DNA of 13,357 bases. Source: JADJEI01 sp035328465. Its GTDB lineage: Bacteria; Bacteroidota; Ignavibacteria; Ignavibacteriales; Ignavibacteriaceae. The notes beneath the pieces are model-generated. The model was not told the DNA's origin and did no database searches. It saw only the letters and a list, made by a program, of their open reading frames with translations. The translations under genes and the position numbers were made by a program. Below, piece by piece: positions 1-7,885 of this stretch. Every line of letters begins with the position of its first letter. The stretch's first letter is position 1. The DNA lies in the NCBI GenBank assembly GCA_035328465.1, contig DAOLIQ010000086.1, positions 1 through 13,357 on the forward strand, in the 5' to 3' direction.

Positions 1-174
1 ATTAAATGTTTAATTCATTTATTCAACCGGTAATATCTTTTGAATATCGGATTCATTAGCGGAAGAAAGGGAAGCAAATTTTGAAAAATTTATATTTACA
101 TTGTGCAAGCAGTTTTTTAAGCCTTTGTTTGATAAAAAATTCAATTTAATTTAGAATAAACTTTTTCAATATTT
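1..174. other. Leader region upstream of nadE; no recognisable gene
   Basis: This AT-rich stretch precedes nadE. On the minus strand a short open frame ends with a stop at 19-21 and is closed upstream by another stop. It has no ATG in frame and its roughly 43 codons resemble nothing I recognise, so I do not call it a gene. The last 50 bases hold a candidate promoter, listed separately. The window edge may cut off the end of a neighbouring transcription unit. Confidence 0.5.
124..154 (+). promoter_or_regulatory. Candidate Bacteroidetes-type promoter for nadE
   Basis: TTTG at 124-127 is followed after 19 bases by TAATTTAG at 147-154. This matches the Bacteroidetes -33/-7 pattern (TTTG, 19-21 bases, TAnnTTTG) with one mismatch in the -7 element. 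Transcription would begin near 161, leaving a leader of about 14 bases before the ATG at 175. Such matches arise easily by chance in AT-rich DNA, so this is only a candidate. Confidence 0.3.
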
Positions 175-1812
175 ATGATTATTGCACTCTGTCAGGTTAA
201 TTCTATTATAGGCGATATAGCTTTCAACAAAAAAAAAATTATTGATGGCTACCAAAAAGCAATTGAGGATAAAGCTGAACTCGTTATTTTCCCGGAACTT
301 ATTTTAACCGGATATCCACCATTAGATCTCGTTGAAAAAAAAGAATTCAGGTCCGCAGTTGTAAACGCTGCTTTTGAAATTGCCTCCCAAACAAAAGAAG
401 TTGGATTACTTTTTGGATCAATTACGGAAGACGATGATAATATCGGAACTGATATTCATAACTCTGCACTTCTGTGCTATAATGGTAAAATTCAATTCGT
501 TCAACACAAGTCACTAATTCCGAATTATGATGTATTTGATGAGATGAGATATTTTGATTCGGCTACTGAGGTGTTCATTCATGATTTTAAGGGTGAAAAG
601 TTAGGAATATCTATTTGCGAAGATATCTGGAATGATAGTGATTATTGGTTTATGCGAAGATACAGTAATGACCCTGTTAAAAAACTGATTGAAAAAGGAG
701 CAACAGTACTGCTGAACATTTCAGCTAGTCCATATTCTTACGGAAAAAGGGAAGACCGCAGGAAAATGTTATCGGTTTTAACCAAAGAGGACAAAGTTCC
801 GTTAGCTTATGTTTGCAATGTAGGGGCACAAACCGAATTAATTTTTGATGGTGCTAGTATGTGCTTCAATGCTAAAGGAAATTTAGTAAGACTTGGTAAA
901 TCTTTTGAAGAGGACTACATTATTTTCGATACAAACAAAGAATACTCCGAAATAAATAATTCGGAAAAATCATTTGAAGAAGAAGTATTAAACTCTCTGA
1001 TTTTCGGTTTAAAGGAGTACTGCAGTAAATTAAATTTTAAAAAAGTATTAGTTGGATTAAGCGGCGGGATTGATTCAGCTTTGGTTACTTACATCGCTGT
1101 AAAAGCTTTAGGAGCAGCTAATGTTCATGTGGTTTTATTACCCTCAAAATATTCAAGCGAAGGAAGTATTACAGATTCTTTAAAACTCATTGAGAATTTA
1201 AGTATCTCACACTCAAATATTTCAATACAATCCGCAGTTGATGAAGCGCTTAAAAATTTGTTATTGGAATTTAAATCATCTATGAAAGGAATAGTTGAAG
1301 AAAATCTTCAGGCAAGAATTCGTGGTGTTTATTTAATGGCATTGGCGAACAATGAAAATTATCTATTACTAACCACCGGCAATAAATCTGAAATGGCCAC
1401 CGGTTATTGCACATTGTACGGTGATATGAATGGAGGGCTAGCGGTTATTGCTGATGTTTACAAAACAGATATTTATAGAATTTCGAATTATGTTAATAGA
1501 AACAAAGAAATTATTCCCCAAAATATTATTAATAAACCACCGTCTGCAGAACTTAAACCGAATCAAAAAGATCAGGACACACTTCCACCTTATGAAATCC
1601 TTGATAAAATTTTAAGAATGTATCTTGAAGAAAATAAGGAAGTACTTGAGATCAGTTCAACTTTTGGTGATAAGAGTTTGGTTGAGAAGATTATACGCAT
1701 GGTTGATTTAAATGAGTTTAAAAGAAAACAAGCAGCTCCGGCTTTACGGGTTTCAAAAAAGGCATTTGGTTACGGAAGAAGATATCCAATTGTTCAAGGT
1801 TGGAGAAAATAA
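175..1812 (+). CDS. nadE: Glutamine-dependent NAD+ synthetase
   Basis: This cytoplasmic enzyme makes NAD+ from deamido-NAD+ and ATP, using ammonia released from glutamine; it is the last step of NAD+ synthesis. The 545-residue protein has both expected domains. The N-terminal nitrilase-type amidase (about 1-260) shows the Glu-Lys-Cys catalytic triad: E41 in FPEL, K112 in HKSLIPNYDVFDE and C148 in ICEDIW. The C-terminal synthetase has the PP-loop SGGIDS at 296-301, TGNKSE at 401-406, YGDMNGG at 415-421 and KPPSAEL at 454-460. Length and motifs fit an intact two-domain enzyme, unlike the short ammonia-dependent NadE of E. coli. The ATG at 175 puts the amidase strand (IIALCQVNS) directly at the N-terminus, as in the family; no Shine-Dalgarno sequence is visible. 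dsbD follows after 30 bases and may be co-transcribed. Confidence 0.96.
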   Translation: MIIALCQVNSIIGDIAFNKKKIIDGYQKAIEDKAELVIFPELILTGYPPLDLVEKKEFRSAVVNAAFEIASQTKEVGLLFGSITEDDDNIGTDIHNSALLCYNGKIQFVQHKSLIPNYDVFDEMRYFDSATEVFIHDFKGEKLGISICEDIWNDSDYWFMRRYSNDPVKKLIEKGATVLLNISASPYSYGKREDRRKMLSVLTKEDKVPLAYVCNVGAQTELIFDGASMCFNAKGNLVRLGKSFEEDYIIFDTNKEYSEINNSEKSFEEEVLNSLIFGLKEYCSKLNFKKVLVGLSGGIDSALVTYIAVKALGAANVHVVLLPSKYSSEGSITDSLKLIENLSISHSNISIQSAVDEALKNLLLEFKSSMKGIVEENLQARIRGVYLMALANNENYLLLTTGNKSEMATGYCTLYGDMNGGLAVIADVYKTDIYRISNYVNRNKEIIPQNIINKPPSAELKPNQKDQDTLPPYEILDKILRMYLEENKEVLEISSTFGDKSLVEKIIRMVDLNEFKRKQAAPALRVSKKAFGYGRRYPIVQGWRK

Positions 1813-1842
1813 AATTTATACACTCAATTTGATGGACACACA

Positions 1843-3627
1843 ATGAATAAATATTTTAATTTTTTAATAATTATGTTTTTAATTCTTCTGCAGGAATTAG
1901 CGTTGGCTCAATTTGGCCCTGAAGACTTAATCAGGATAAATACTATATCTTCATTCGATAAAGTCAATGCCGGCGGACAATTTAAAATCGCTGTAAAAAT
2001 AAATATCAAAGATAGCTGGCATATAAATTCTGATAAACCTAAAGAAGATTATTTAATCCCGAGTCAAGTTAATATTCAAATTCAAGAAGGATTTAGACTT
2101 GAGAAAACTAATTACCCGCCCGCGGAAGAAATTAAATTGGGATTTTCAGATACGCCTTTATCTGCATGGCAGGGAGAAATATTGATTGGTTCGCTTTTCT
2201 CAGTTGATAAAAACATATCAGAAGGCAGCTATAAACTAATTATTAATTTTGATTATCAAGCCTGTAACGACATGACTTGCTTGCCCCCCTCGTCAGTAAC
2301 CGATACTTTAATCGTTCAGGTTGTCAGCAGTCAGTCAGTTTCAAATGAAATCAACCAGGATGAATTCAAAAAAATTGATTTAAGCTATACTGATCTATCA
2401 TCGGAAATAAAAAAGACTACCGAATCAGATAATTCAATTTCAAATATGCTTGAAAATAATGGACTATTCCTTGGTTTGTTGTTTGTATTTATCGGAGGCT
2501 TAGCTTTGAATCTTACGCCATGCGTCTACCCGCTCATTCCGATTACAATTGGGTTTTTCGGCGGACAAAGCGAAGGAAAAACTATTCGACTCTTTGGAAT
2601 GGGTTTACTTTTTGTAGTGGGAATGGCTGTTACATATTCTGTGATAGGCGTAGTGACCGCATTAAGTGGAGCCGTGTTCGGTTCGCTATTACAAAATCCG
2701 ATCGTTATTATCATTATTGCTTTGATATTTTTAATATTATCTCTGAGCATGTTTGGTTTATATGAATTTCAATTGCCAAATTCGTGGGTTGCAAAGGCTG
2801 GTGGAGCAAAAGGCGGATTCTATGGTGCTTTCTTTATGGGACTAACGATGGGTATTGTTGCTGCCCCGTGCATTGGACCGTTTGTATTAGGATTAGTTAC
2901 TTACGTTGCAGCAAAAGCGGATCCATATTTAGGATTTTTAATGTTCTTCGTGCTTGCACTTGGACTCGGTTTTCCCTATTTACTACTTGCAATATTTTCT
3001 GGAAAAATAAAAAAATTACCGAGAGCGGGCGAATGGATGGATGGGGTAAAACATATCTTTGGTTTCATTCTGATTGGAATGGCTTTGTACTTCATAGTGC
3101 CTCTGCTTCCAAAATCATTTTCGGGATATGTCCTGCCTATATTTATGATTATCACTGCTGTTTACCTTTTAGTTTTTGATAAACTTGGCAACAGTGTAAA
3201 GGGTTTTAAAAATTTCAAAATCGTTTTTTCAATATTACTAATGGCGCTTGCAGTATATAATCTTTTACCTTCGGCTGATAATAATTCGATTGATTGGCAG
3301 GAGTATTCAGAATCAAAGCTAAGCGACTCTATTGGACAAACTCCTGTGATTATTGATTTTTATGCCGACTGGTGTATACCGTGTAAAGAATTAGACGCAA
3401 TAACATTTTCAGATGCTAAGGTTATTGAAGAGTCAAGAAAATTCTTGTCTCTAAAAGCCGATATGACAAAATCATTATCGCCTGAAGTTGAATCCTTAAG
3501 AAATAAATTTAAGATTGTCGGAGTTCCAACGGTATTAATTCTTGATTCTAACGGTAGTGAAATCAATAGGATAACAGGATTCGTAAATGCCGAAGAGTTC
3601 ATTAACATTATTAAAAGCATTCAATAA
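1843..3627 (+). CDS. dsbD: DsbD-type transmembrane thiol:disulfide interchange protein
   Basis: DsbD carries electrons from cytoplasmic thioredoxin across the inner membrane to periplasmic targets such as disulfide isomerases and cytochrome c maturation proteins. All three parts are present in 594 residues. A signal peptide (about 1-22, ALA before Q23) leads into the periplasmic N-terminal domain with a cysteine pair C141/C146 (CNDMTC). About eight membrane segments lie between 207 and 476 and carry the membrane cysteines C227 (TPCVYP) and C343 (APCIGPF). A C-terminal thioredoxin-like domain has the active site WCIPC (C511, C514) and the cis-proline VPT at 561-563. The N-terminal pair is spaced CX4C, against CX5C in E. 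coli DsbD. The gene follows nadE by 30 bases with only a weak GGA before the ATG. Nothing nearby suggests which periplasmic partner it serves. The length matches full-length DsbD (565 in E. coli), so this is not a short CcdA. Confidence 0.94.
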   Translation: MNKYFNFLIIMFLILLQELALAQFGPEDLIRINTISSFDKVNAGGQFKIAVKINIKDSWHINSDKPKEDYLIPSQVNIQIQEGFRLEKTNYPPAEEIKLGFSDTPLSAWQGEILIGSLFSVDKNISEGSYKLIINFDYQACNDMTCLPPSSVTDTLIVQVVSSQSVSNEINQDEFKKIDLSYTDLSSEIKKTTESDNSISNMLENNGLFLGLLFVFIGGLALNLTPCVYPLIPITIGFFGGQSEGKTIRLFGMGLLFVVGMAVTYSVIGVVTALSGAVFGSLLQNPIVIIIIALIFLILSLSMFGLYEFQLPNSWVAKAGGAKGGFYGAFFMGLTMGIVAAPCIGPFVLGLVTYVAAKADPYLGFLMFFVLALGLGFPYLLLAIFSGKIKKLPRAGEWMDGVKHIFGFILIGMALYFIVPLLPKSFSGYVLPIFMIITAVYLLVFDKLGNSVKGFKNFKIVFSILLMALAVYNLLPSADNNSIDWQEYSESKLSDSIGQTPVIIDFYADWCIPCKELDAITFSDAKVIEESRKFLSLKADMTKSLSPEVESLRNKFKIVGVPTVLILDSNGSEINRITGFVNAEEFINIIKSIQ

Positions 3628-3859
3628 ATATGATATGGTTCCAAAAAATCCTATTTTTACAGTTAAATAATTTTGTTCTTATATAATAAATGATAGAAAT
3701 AATTTTGGAAACGTACATTCATTTTTACTGTCAGCCCAAATACTATTTCATATAAATTCTAATCCATTTTTGTAATTCAAGTTATAACCATAAAAAATTT
3801 TGAAGAACGAAATAAAGGATTGATCTAATAAATAATAAATTAAAATTCAGAGTTAACAA
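3628..3859. other. Spacer between dsbD and korA; two copies of a -7-like element
   Basis: This 232-base, AT-rich spacer holds no credible gene. The 11-mer AAATAATTTTG occurs at 3665-3675 and again at 3697-3707, exactly 32 bases apart; each copy contains TAATTTTG, a perfect match to TAnnTTTG. Neither has a clean TTG at the right upstream distance. TTCCAAAA at 3639-3646 and TTTTGGAA at 3703-3710 are complementary but too far apart for a simple terminator. The spacer presumably carries the korAB promoter. Confidence 0.35.
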
Positions 3860-5713
3860 ATGATAGTTGATCACAATTCAAAAAAAGTTACAAAAAAACT
3901 TACAGAAGTAACTGTTCGCTTTGCCGGTGATTCTGGTGATGGAATGCAGTTAACTGGAAGCCAATTCAGCGACACTACTGCTGCAGTCGGTAACGATTTA
4001 AGTACACTGCCCGATTATCCTGCAGAAATTCGAGCACCATTAGGCACACTTTACGGAGTCAGCGGGTTCCAATTGCATTTCAGCAGTAACGATATACATA
4101 CACCTGGAGATAGACCGGATGTTTTAGTTGCAATGAACCCTGCAGCGCTGAAAAAAAATATTTCAGAATTAAAGAAGGGAGGGATCATAATTGTCAACAC
4201 TGATTCATTTGATGCGAGAAATCTAAAACTTGCTCACTATGAATCTAACCCTCTTGAAGATGAAAGCTTAAAAGGATACGAATCCTATCCCGTACCCATT
4301 ACTTCTTTAACCATTAAAGCTCTTGAAGGAAGTAAACTCTCGGTAAAAGAAGTTACACGCAGTAAAAACTTTTTTGCTCTTGGTTTAATGTATTGGTTAT
4401 ATAACAGACCACTTGAAAATACAATTGATTGGATAAAAGATAAATTTAAAAATAAACCTGACTTAGCTGATGCAAATTTAAAAGCATTGAAAGCAGGATA
4501 TAATTTCGGTGAAATTACAGAGTTATTTGAAACAAGATATGAAGTGGACAAAGCAAAATTACCCGCAGGTACTTACAGAAGTATTTCAGGTAACGAAGCA
4601 ACCGCACTTGGTTTCCTTGCGGCTTCGGTAAAAAGTAAATTGCCTTTATTTTTGGGATCATATCCGATAACACCAGCTTCTGATATTTTGCAATTTCTGA
4701 GTACATACAAAAATTTTGGCGTTAAAACTTTTCAGGCCGAAGATGAAATTGCTGGCATTACCTCCGCTATCGGTGCTTCATTCGCAGGTAGTCTCGCTCT
4801 TACAACTACGAGCGGTCCTGGATTAGCATTAAAAACAGAAGCGATGGGCTTGGCTGTTATGACTGAATTGCCGCTTGTTATTGTTAACGTTCAGCGAGGT
4901 GGTCCAAGTACCGGTCTTCCAACTAAAACTGAACAAGCAGATCTTTTGCAGGCTGTTTATGGAAGAAACGGCGAGGCTCCTATTCCGGTGATTGCAGCTT
5001 CTACTCCCAGCGATTGTTTTAATATGGCTTTTGAAGCCTCAAGAATTGCTGTTAAATTTATGACTCCTGTTTTATTGTTAACCGATGGCTATTTGGCTAA
5101 TGGTTCCGAACCATGGAGGATTCCTCACGCAAATGAAATTCCCGATTTCCCAGTTAACTTTAGAACTAACGCCGAAGGATTTCATCCTTATTTGAGAGAT
5201 GAAAATTTATCTAGACCCTGGACAAAACCCGGAACTCCCGGCTTAGAGCATAGAATTGGAGGACTGGAGAAAGCAAATAACACGGGTAATGTTAGCTACG
5301 ATCCGGAAAATCACGACTTGATGGTCAGATTAAGACAGCAAAAAATTAATAATATTGCTAATGATATTCCTGAACTTTCTGTTGATGGTGAACAGCAAGG
5401 TGAATTACTTGTATTAGGATGGGGTGGAACTTACGGCTCTATCAAAGAAGCTGTAATGCATGTAAGAAACAAAGGACATAAAGTATCGCAAGCTCATTTC
5501 AGATACATTAACCCATTCCCTAAAAACACATCTGAAGTTTTGAAGAAATTCAATAAAATTCTTGTACCGGAAATAAATCTTGGTCAATTATCCAAAATTT
5601 TAAAAAGTGAATTTCTTGCTCCTGTTGTTTCTTTTAATAAAGTTAGAGGACTGCCCTTGAGAACATCTGACATTGAAGATAAAATTTTAGAATTACTTGG
5701 AGAAAAAAAATAA
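3860..5713 (+). CDS. korA: 2-oxoacid:ferredoxin oxidoreductase, fused gamma-alpha subunit (KorA)
   Basis: With KorB this forms an oxidoreductase that interconverts a 2-oxoacid plus CoA with an acyl-CoA, CO2 and reduced ferredoxin; the best guess is 2-oxoglutarate/succinyl-CoA. The N-terminal gamma domain (about 15-220) begins VTVRFAGDSGDGMQ, with GDSGDGM at 23-29. The alpha domain (about 240-617) has GSYPITPASD (YPITP at 268-272), TSGPGL at 317-322 and QRGGPSTGLPTKTEQADL at 345-362, the signature of OFOR alpha subunits. The gamma-alpha fusion of about 617 residues matches the two-subunit KorAB type known from Bacteroidota and Mycobacterium. Its TAA overlaps the korB ATG by one base, which suggests translational coupling. 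No ferredoxin-like delta subunit lies next to it. Substrate cannot be read from the sequence; pyruvate or branched-chain oxoacids remain possible. Confidence 0.92.
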   Translation: MIVDHNSKKVTKKLTEVTVRFAGDSGDGMQLTGSQFSDTTAAVGNDLSTLPDYPAEIRAPLGTLYGVSGFQLHFSSNDIHTPGDRPDVLVAMNPAALKKNISELKKGGIIIVNTDSFDARNLKLAHYESNPLEDESLKGYESYPVPITSLTIKALEGSKLSVKEVTRSKNFFALGLMYWLYNRPLENTIDWIKDKFKNKPDLADANLKALKAGYNFGEITELFETRYEVDKAKLPAGTYRSISGNEATALGFLAASVKSKLPLFLGSYPITPASDILQFLSTYKNFGVKTFQAEDEIAGITSAIGASFAGSLALTTTSGPGLALKTEAMGLAVMTELPLVIVNVQRGGPSTGLPTKTEQADLLQAVYGRNGEAPIPVIAASTPSDCFNMAFEASRIAVKFMTPVLLLTDGYLANGSEPWRIPHANEIPDFPVNFRTNAEGFHPYLRDENLSRPWTKPGTPGLEHRIGGLEKANNTGNVSYDPENHDLMVRLRQQKINNIANDIPELSVDGEQQGELLVLGWGGTYGSIKEAVMHVRNKGHKVSQAHFRYINPFPKNTSEVLKKFNKILVPEINLGQLSKILKSEFLAPVVSFNKVRGLPLRTSDIEDKILELLGEKK

Positions 5714-6747
5714 TGGAAGAAAAAGTTAAGACTCAGTTAAAATATACAGCAAAGGAATTTGCATCTGATCAGGAAGTTAGATGGTGCCCGGGCTGCGGAG
5801 ATTATTCAATCCTGGCACAAGTCCAAAGATCATTTCCTGATATAATCGAGAAAGAAAAAGAAAAAGTAGTATGGATTTCCGGTATTGGATGTTCATCAAG
5901 ATTTCCTTACTACATGAATACTTACGGTTTTCATGGTATTCATGGCAGGGCACCTGCAATAGCTACTGGAGTAAAAGTTGCCAACCCTGAACTCTCTGTC
6001 TGGGTTGCCACCGGCGATGGTGATTTACTGAGCATTGGAGGAAATCATTTTATTCATGCTTGCCGTCGAAACATAGATCTCAAAGTCCTTTTATTTAACA
6101 ATAAAATTTATGGATTAACTAAAGGTCAATATTCACCAACCTCTGAAGTTGGTAAGAAAACGAAAACCTCCCCCTATGGTTCTGTAGATTATCCGTTCAA
6201 CCCGATCTCTGTTGCACTTGGAAGCGATTCTACCTTTATTGCGCGAACTATTGATACAAATCCTAAACATATGCAGACAATTATAAAAAGAGCTGCAGAC
6301 CATAAAGGTTTTGCATTTATTGAAATCTTTCAGAACTGTGTAATCTTTAATGATGGCGCTTTTGATTCGTATTCAGACAAATCAGTTCGGGATGAAAACC
6401 TGCTATTTCTGGAACACAACCAGCCAATGTTATTTGGTGCAAAAAAAGACAAAGGTCTTAAATTGGTTGGAACCAAACCTGTAGTGATAAATATTAATGA
6501 GCCTGGAAATAGTGTCAATGACGTTTTAGTCCACAATGAATTCGATGACAGTCCCGTACTCTCTATGATACTAAGTCATCTTAGTGATTCACCAAACATG
6601 CCGGTTCCTATCGGAGTGTTTAGACAAATAGTAAAAGCAACTTATGATGAGGCGGTAGCCAAGCAAATCACTGAAGTAAAGAAAATTAAGGGTGAGGGAG
6701 ATTTAGAAAAATTACTTTTTGCTGGCAGCACATGGGAAGTAAATTAG
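5713..6747 (+). CDS. korB: 2-oxoacid:ferredoxin oxidoreductase, TPP-binding beta subunit (KorB)
   Basis: The beta subunit binds thiamine diphosphate and one 4Fe-4S cluster and carries the site where the 2-oxoacid is decarboxylated. In its 344 residues, WCPGCGDYSIL gives C25 and C28, GIGCSSR gives C60 and FQNCVIFND gives C209; these are the four likely cluster ligands. The TPP/magnesium motif starts at GDGD 101-104 and ends with N129-N130 (FNNKIYGLTKGQYSPTS). HGRAPAIATGVK at 78-89 is the usual active-site loop. The start codon lies inside the korA stop (TAATG), so the two chains are probably made in equal amounts. A strong intrinsic terminator begins 32 bases after the stop, which ends the operon here; ferredoxin must be encoded elsewhere. 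Confidence 0.93.
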   Translation: MEEKVKTQLKYTAKEFASDQEVRWCPGCGDYSILAQVQRSFPDIIEKEKEKVVWISGIGCSSRFPYYMNTYGFHGIHGRAPAIATGVKVANPELSVWVATGDGDLLSIGGNHFIHACRRNIDLKVLLFNNKIYGLTKGQYSPTSEVGKKTKTSPYGSVDYPFNPISVALGSDSTFIARTIDTNPKHMQTIIKRAADHKGFAFIEIFQNCVIFNDGAFDSYSDKSVRDENLLFLEHNQPMLFGAKKDKGLKLVGTKPVVININEPGNSVNDVLVHNEFDDSPVLSMILSHLSDSPNMPVPIGVFRQIVKATYDEAVAKQITEVKKIKGEGDLEKLLFAGSTWEVN

Positions 6748-6779
6748 TTTTTACTCATTAATGTATATTTCATTTTATT

Positions 6780-6818
6780 AAAAATTCTAATGGGCTTCGG
6801 TTCATTAGAATTTTTTTT
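6780..6818 (+). terminator. Strong intrinsic terminator after korAB, UUCG loop
   Basis: An uninterrupted hairpin runs from 6780 to 6815. The stem is 16 pairs (13 A/T or G/C pairs, two G-U pairs and a closing C-G) capped by a TTCG tetraloop at 6796-6799. Its 3' arm runs into eight consecutive T (6811-6818). This has every element of a Rho-independent terminator and separates korAB from the nrnA-pepA unit. Confidence 0.93.
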
Positions 6819-6847
6819 GTAATAATAATTTCACCCTTTTATTTTTA
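6816..6847 (+). promoter_or_regulatory. Candidate Bacteroidetes-type promoter for nrnA-pepA
   Basis: TTTG at 6816-6819 is followed after 20 bases by TATTTTTA at 6840-6847, one mismatch from TAnnTTTG. Transcription would start near 6853, about 32 bases before the nrnA ATG. The -33 element would sit in the T-run of the preceding terminator, so the two units would be packed back to back. Support is only by pattern and spacing in AT-rich DNA. Confidence 0.25.
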
Positions 6848-6884
6848 TTAGTATCAACAATCGCTATAAATCTAACTTGTCAAT

Positions 6885-7871
6885 ATGATAGATTTTCAAT
6901 ACTTATCAGAAATTATTCTAAAAAATAATTCATTCCTTGTTACAACACATGTAAACCCTGATGCTGATGCAATTGGATCGGAGGTTGCACTTGGGAACAT
7001 ACTCCGCCAATTAAATAAGGAGTATTTTATAATTAACCATAGCGAAACGCCATACAACTTAATGTTTCTAGACAATAAAAACGAGATTCAAAAATATGAT
7101 GAAAGTAAGCATAATTTTATTTTTGATAAAGTTGACATCTTAGTGTGTTTAGACTTCAATCGATCAGACCGAATTGTTAGTATGCGTGATTCATTCATAA
7201 AATCAAAAAACACTAAGATTGTAATTGACCATCACACTGACCATGAAAATTTTTGTGATTATTATTTTATCGATCAAGCATTCAGCTCTACGGGCGAAAT
7301 AATTTATCATCTAATTAAACACACGTCCATTGTAAAAATGAATTATGAACTTGCATATCCTATTTATGCTGCAATTATGACGGACACAGGTTCATTTCGA
7401 TTTGAAAGGACGAGCGCTGCCCTGCACCTGATCGCTGCTGAGCTTCTTAACGAAGGCGTTATACCCTCTGAAGTTTATAATAACATTTTTGACCAGAGTC
7501 AGTTTGGCAAAATTAAGCTGCTTGGTAATACACTAAATTCATTAAAACTATTCGGAAAACAAGAGCAGATCGGTTACATGATCATCACCCAGAAAGACTT
7601 CTCCAAATTTAATGCACTTGAATCGGATACTGATGGATTCGTGAATTTTGCTTTATCAATAAAGGGGGTTAGGGTTGGGCTTTTATTTATCGAGTTGAAA
7701 GATGGGTTTAAAGTTAGCTTTCGTTCGAAGGGGAACATACCTGTGAACGAAATTGCGAAACAATGGGGTGGGGGTGGACATGTTAACGCATCTGGTGCCA
7801 GATTGAAGGAAAAGTTAACCAAGAAATTCGTATATGAGATATTAAATCATACCGAAAAATACATTCATTGA
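6885..7871 (+). CDS. nrnA: DHH-DHHA1 phosphoesterase, NrnA-type oligoribonuclease / pAp phosphatase
   Basis: NrnA-type enzymes are cytoplasmic, manganese-dependent phosphoesterases that degrade very short RNAs (nanoRNAs) and often pAp, and in some bacteria linear cyclic-dinucleotide products. The 328-residue protein has the DHH domain first: HVNPDAD (H22, D26, D28), D90 in VCLDFNRSD, the defining DHH at 115-117 (VIDHHTDH) and D167 in MTDTGSFRF. The DHHA1 domain ends with the substrate-binding glycine motif GGGGHVNASG at 295-304. All expected metal ligands are there, so it should be active. It lies 14 bases before the ATG I prefer for pepA and is likely co-transcribed with it. No Shine-Dalgarno sequence precedes the ATG. 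RecJ is excluded by size and domain content; the exact substrate among nanoRNA, pAp and pApA is not decided by sequence. Confidence 0.88.
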   Translation: MIDFQYLSEIILKNNSFLVTTHVNPDADAIGSEVALGNILRQLNKEYFIINHSETPYNLMFLDNKNEIQKYDESKHNFIFDKVDILVCLDFNRSDRIVSMRDSFIKSKNTKIVIDHHTDHENFCDYYFIDQAFSSTGEIIYHLIKHTSIVKMNYELAYPIYAAIMTDTGSFRFERTSAALHLIAAELLNEGVIPSEVYNNIFDQSQFGKIKLLGNTLNSLKLFGKQEQIGYMIITQKDFSKFNALESDTDGFVNFALSIKGVRVGLLFIELKDGFKVSFRSKGNIPVNEIAKQWGGGGHVNASGARLKEKLTKKFVYEILNHTEKYIH

Positions 7872-7873
7872 AA

Positions 7874-7878
7874 AAGGA
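7874..7878 (+). promoter_or_regulatory. Shine-Dalgarno-like AAGGA deciding the pepA start
   Basis: AAGGA lies seven bases before the ATG at 7886. It stands out because the other genes here start without a recognisable ribosome-binding site. It favours the ATG over the upstream TTG at 7868. Confidence 0.55.
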
Positions 7879-7885
7879 ATCATTA

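Noticed and set aside
19..147. A minus-strand open frame of about 43 codons upstream of nadE
   Set aside because: There is no ATG in frame, only a possible TTG, and no similarity I can recognise; it also overlaps the candidate nadE promoter.
2784..3179. A 131-residue plus-strand open frame inside dsbD in another frame
   Set aside because: It overlaps the conserved membrane domain of dsbD, and its Trp/Cys/Phe-rich content is typical of a shifted reading of membrane-protein codons.
3639..3710. TTCCAAAA/TTTTGGAA inverted repeat after dsbD as a terminator
   Set aside because: The arms are 56 bases apart, only eight pairs long and not followed by a T-run.
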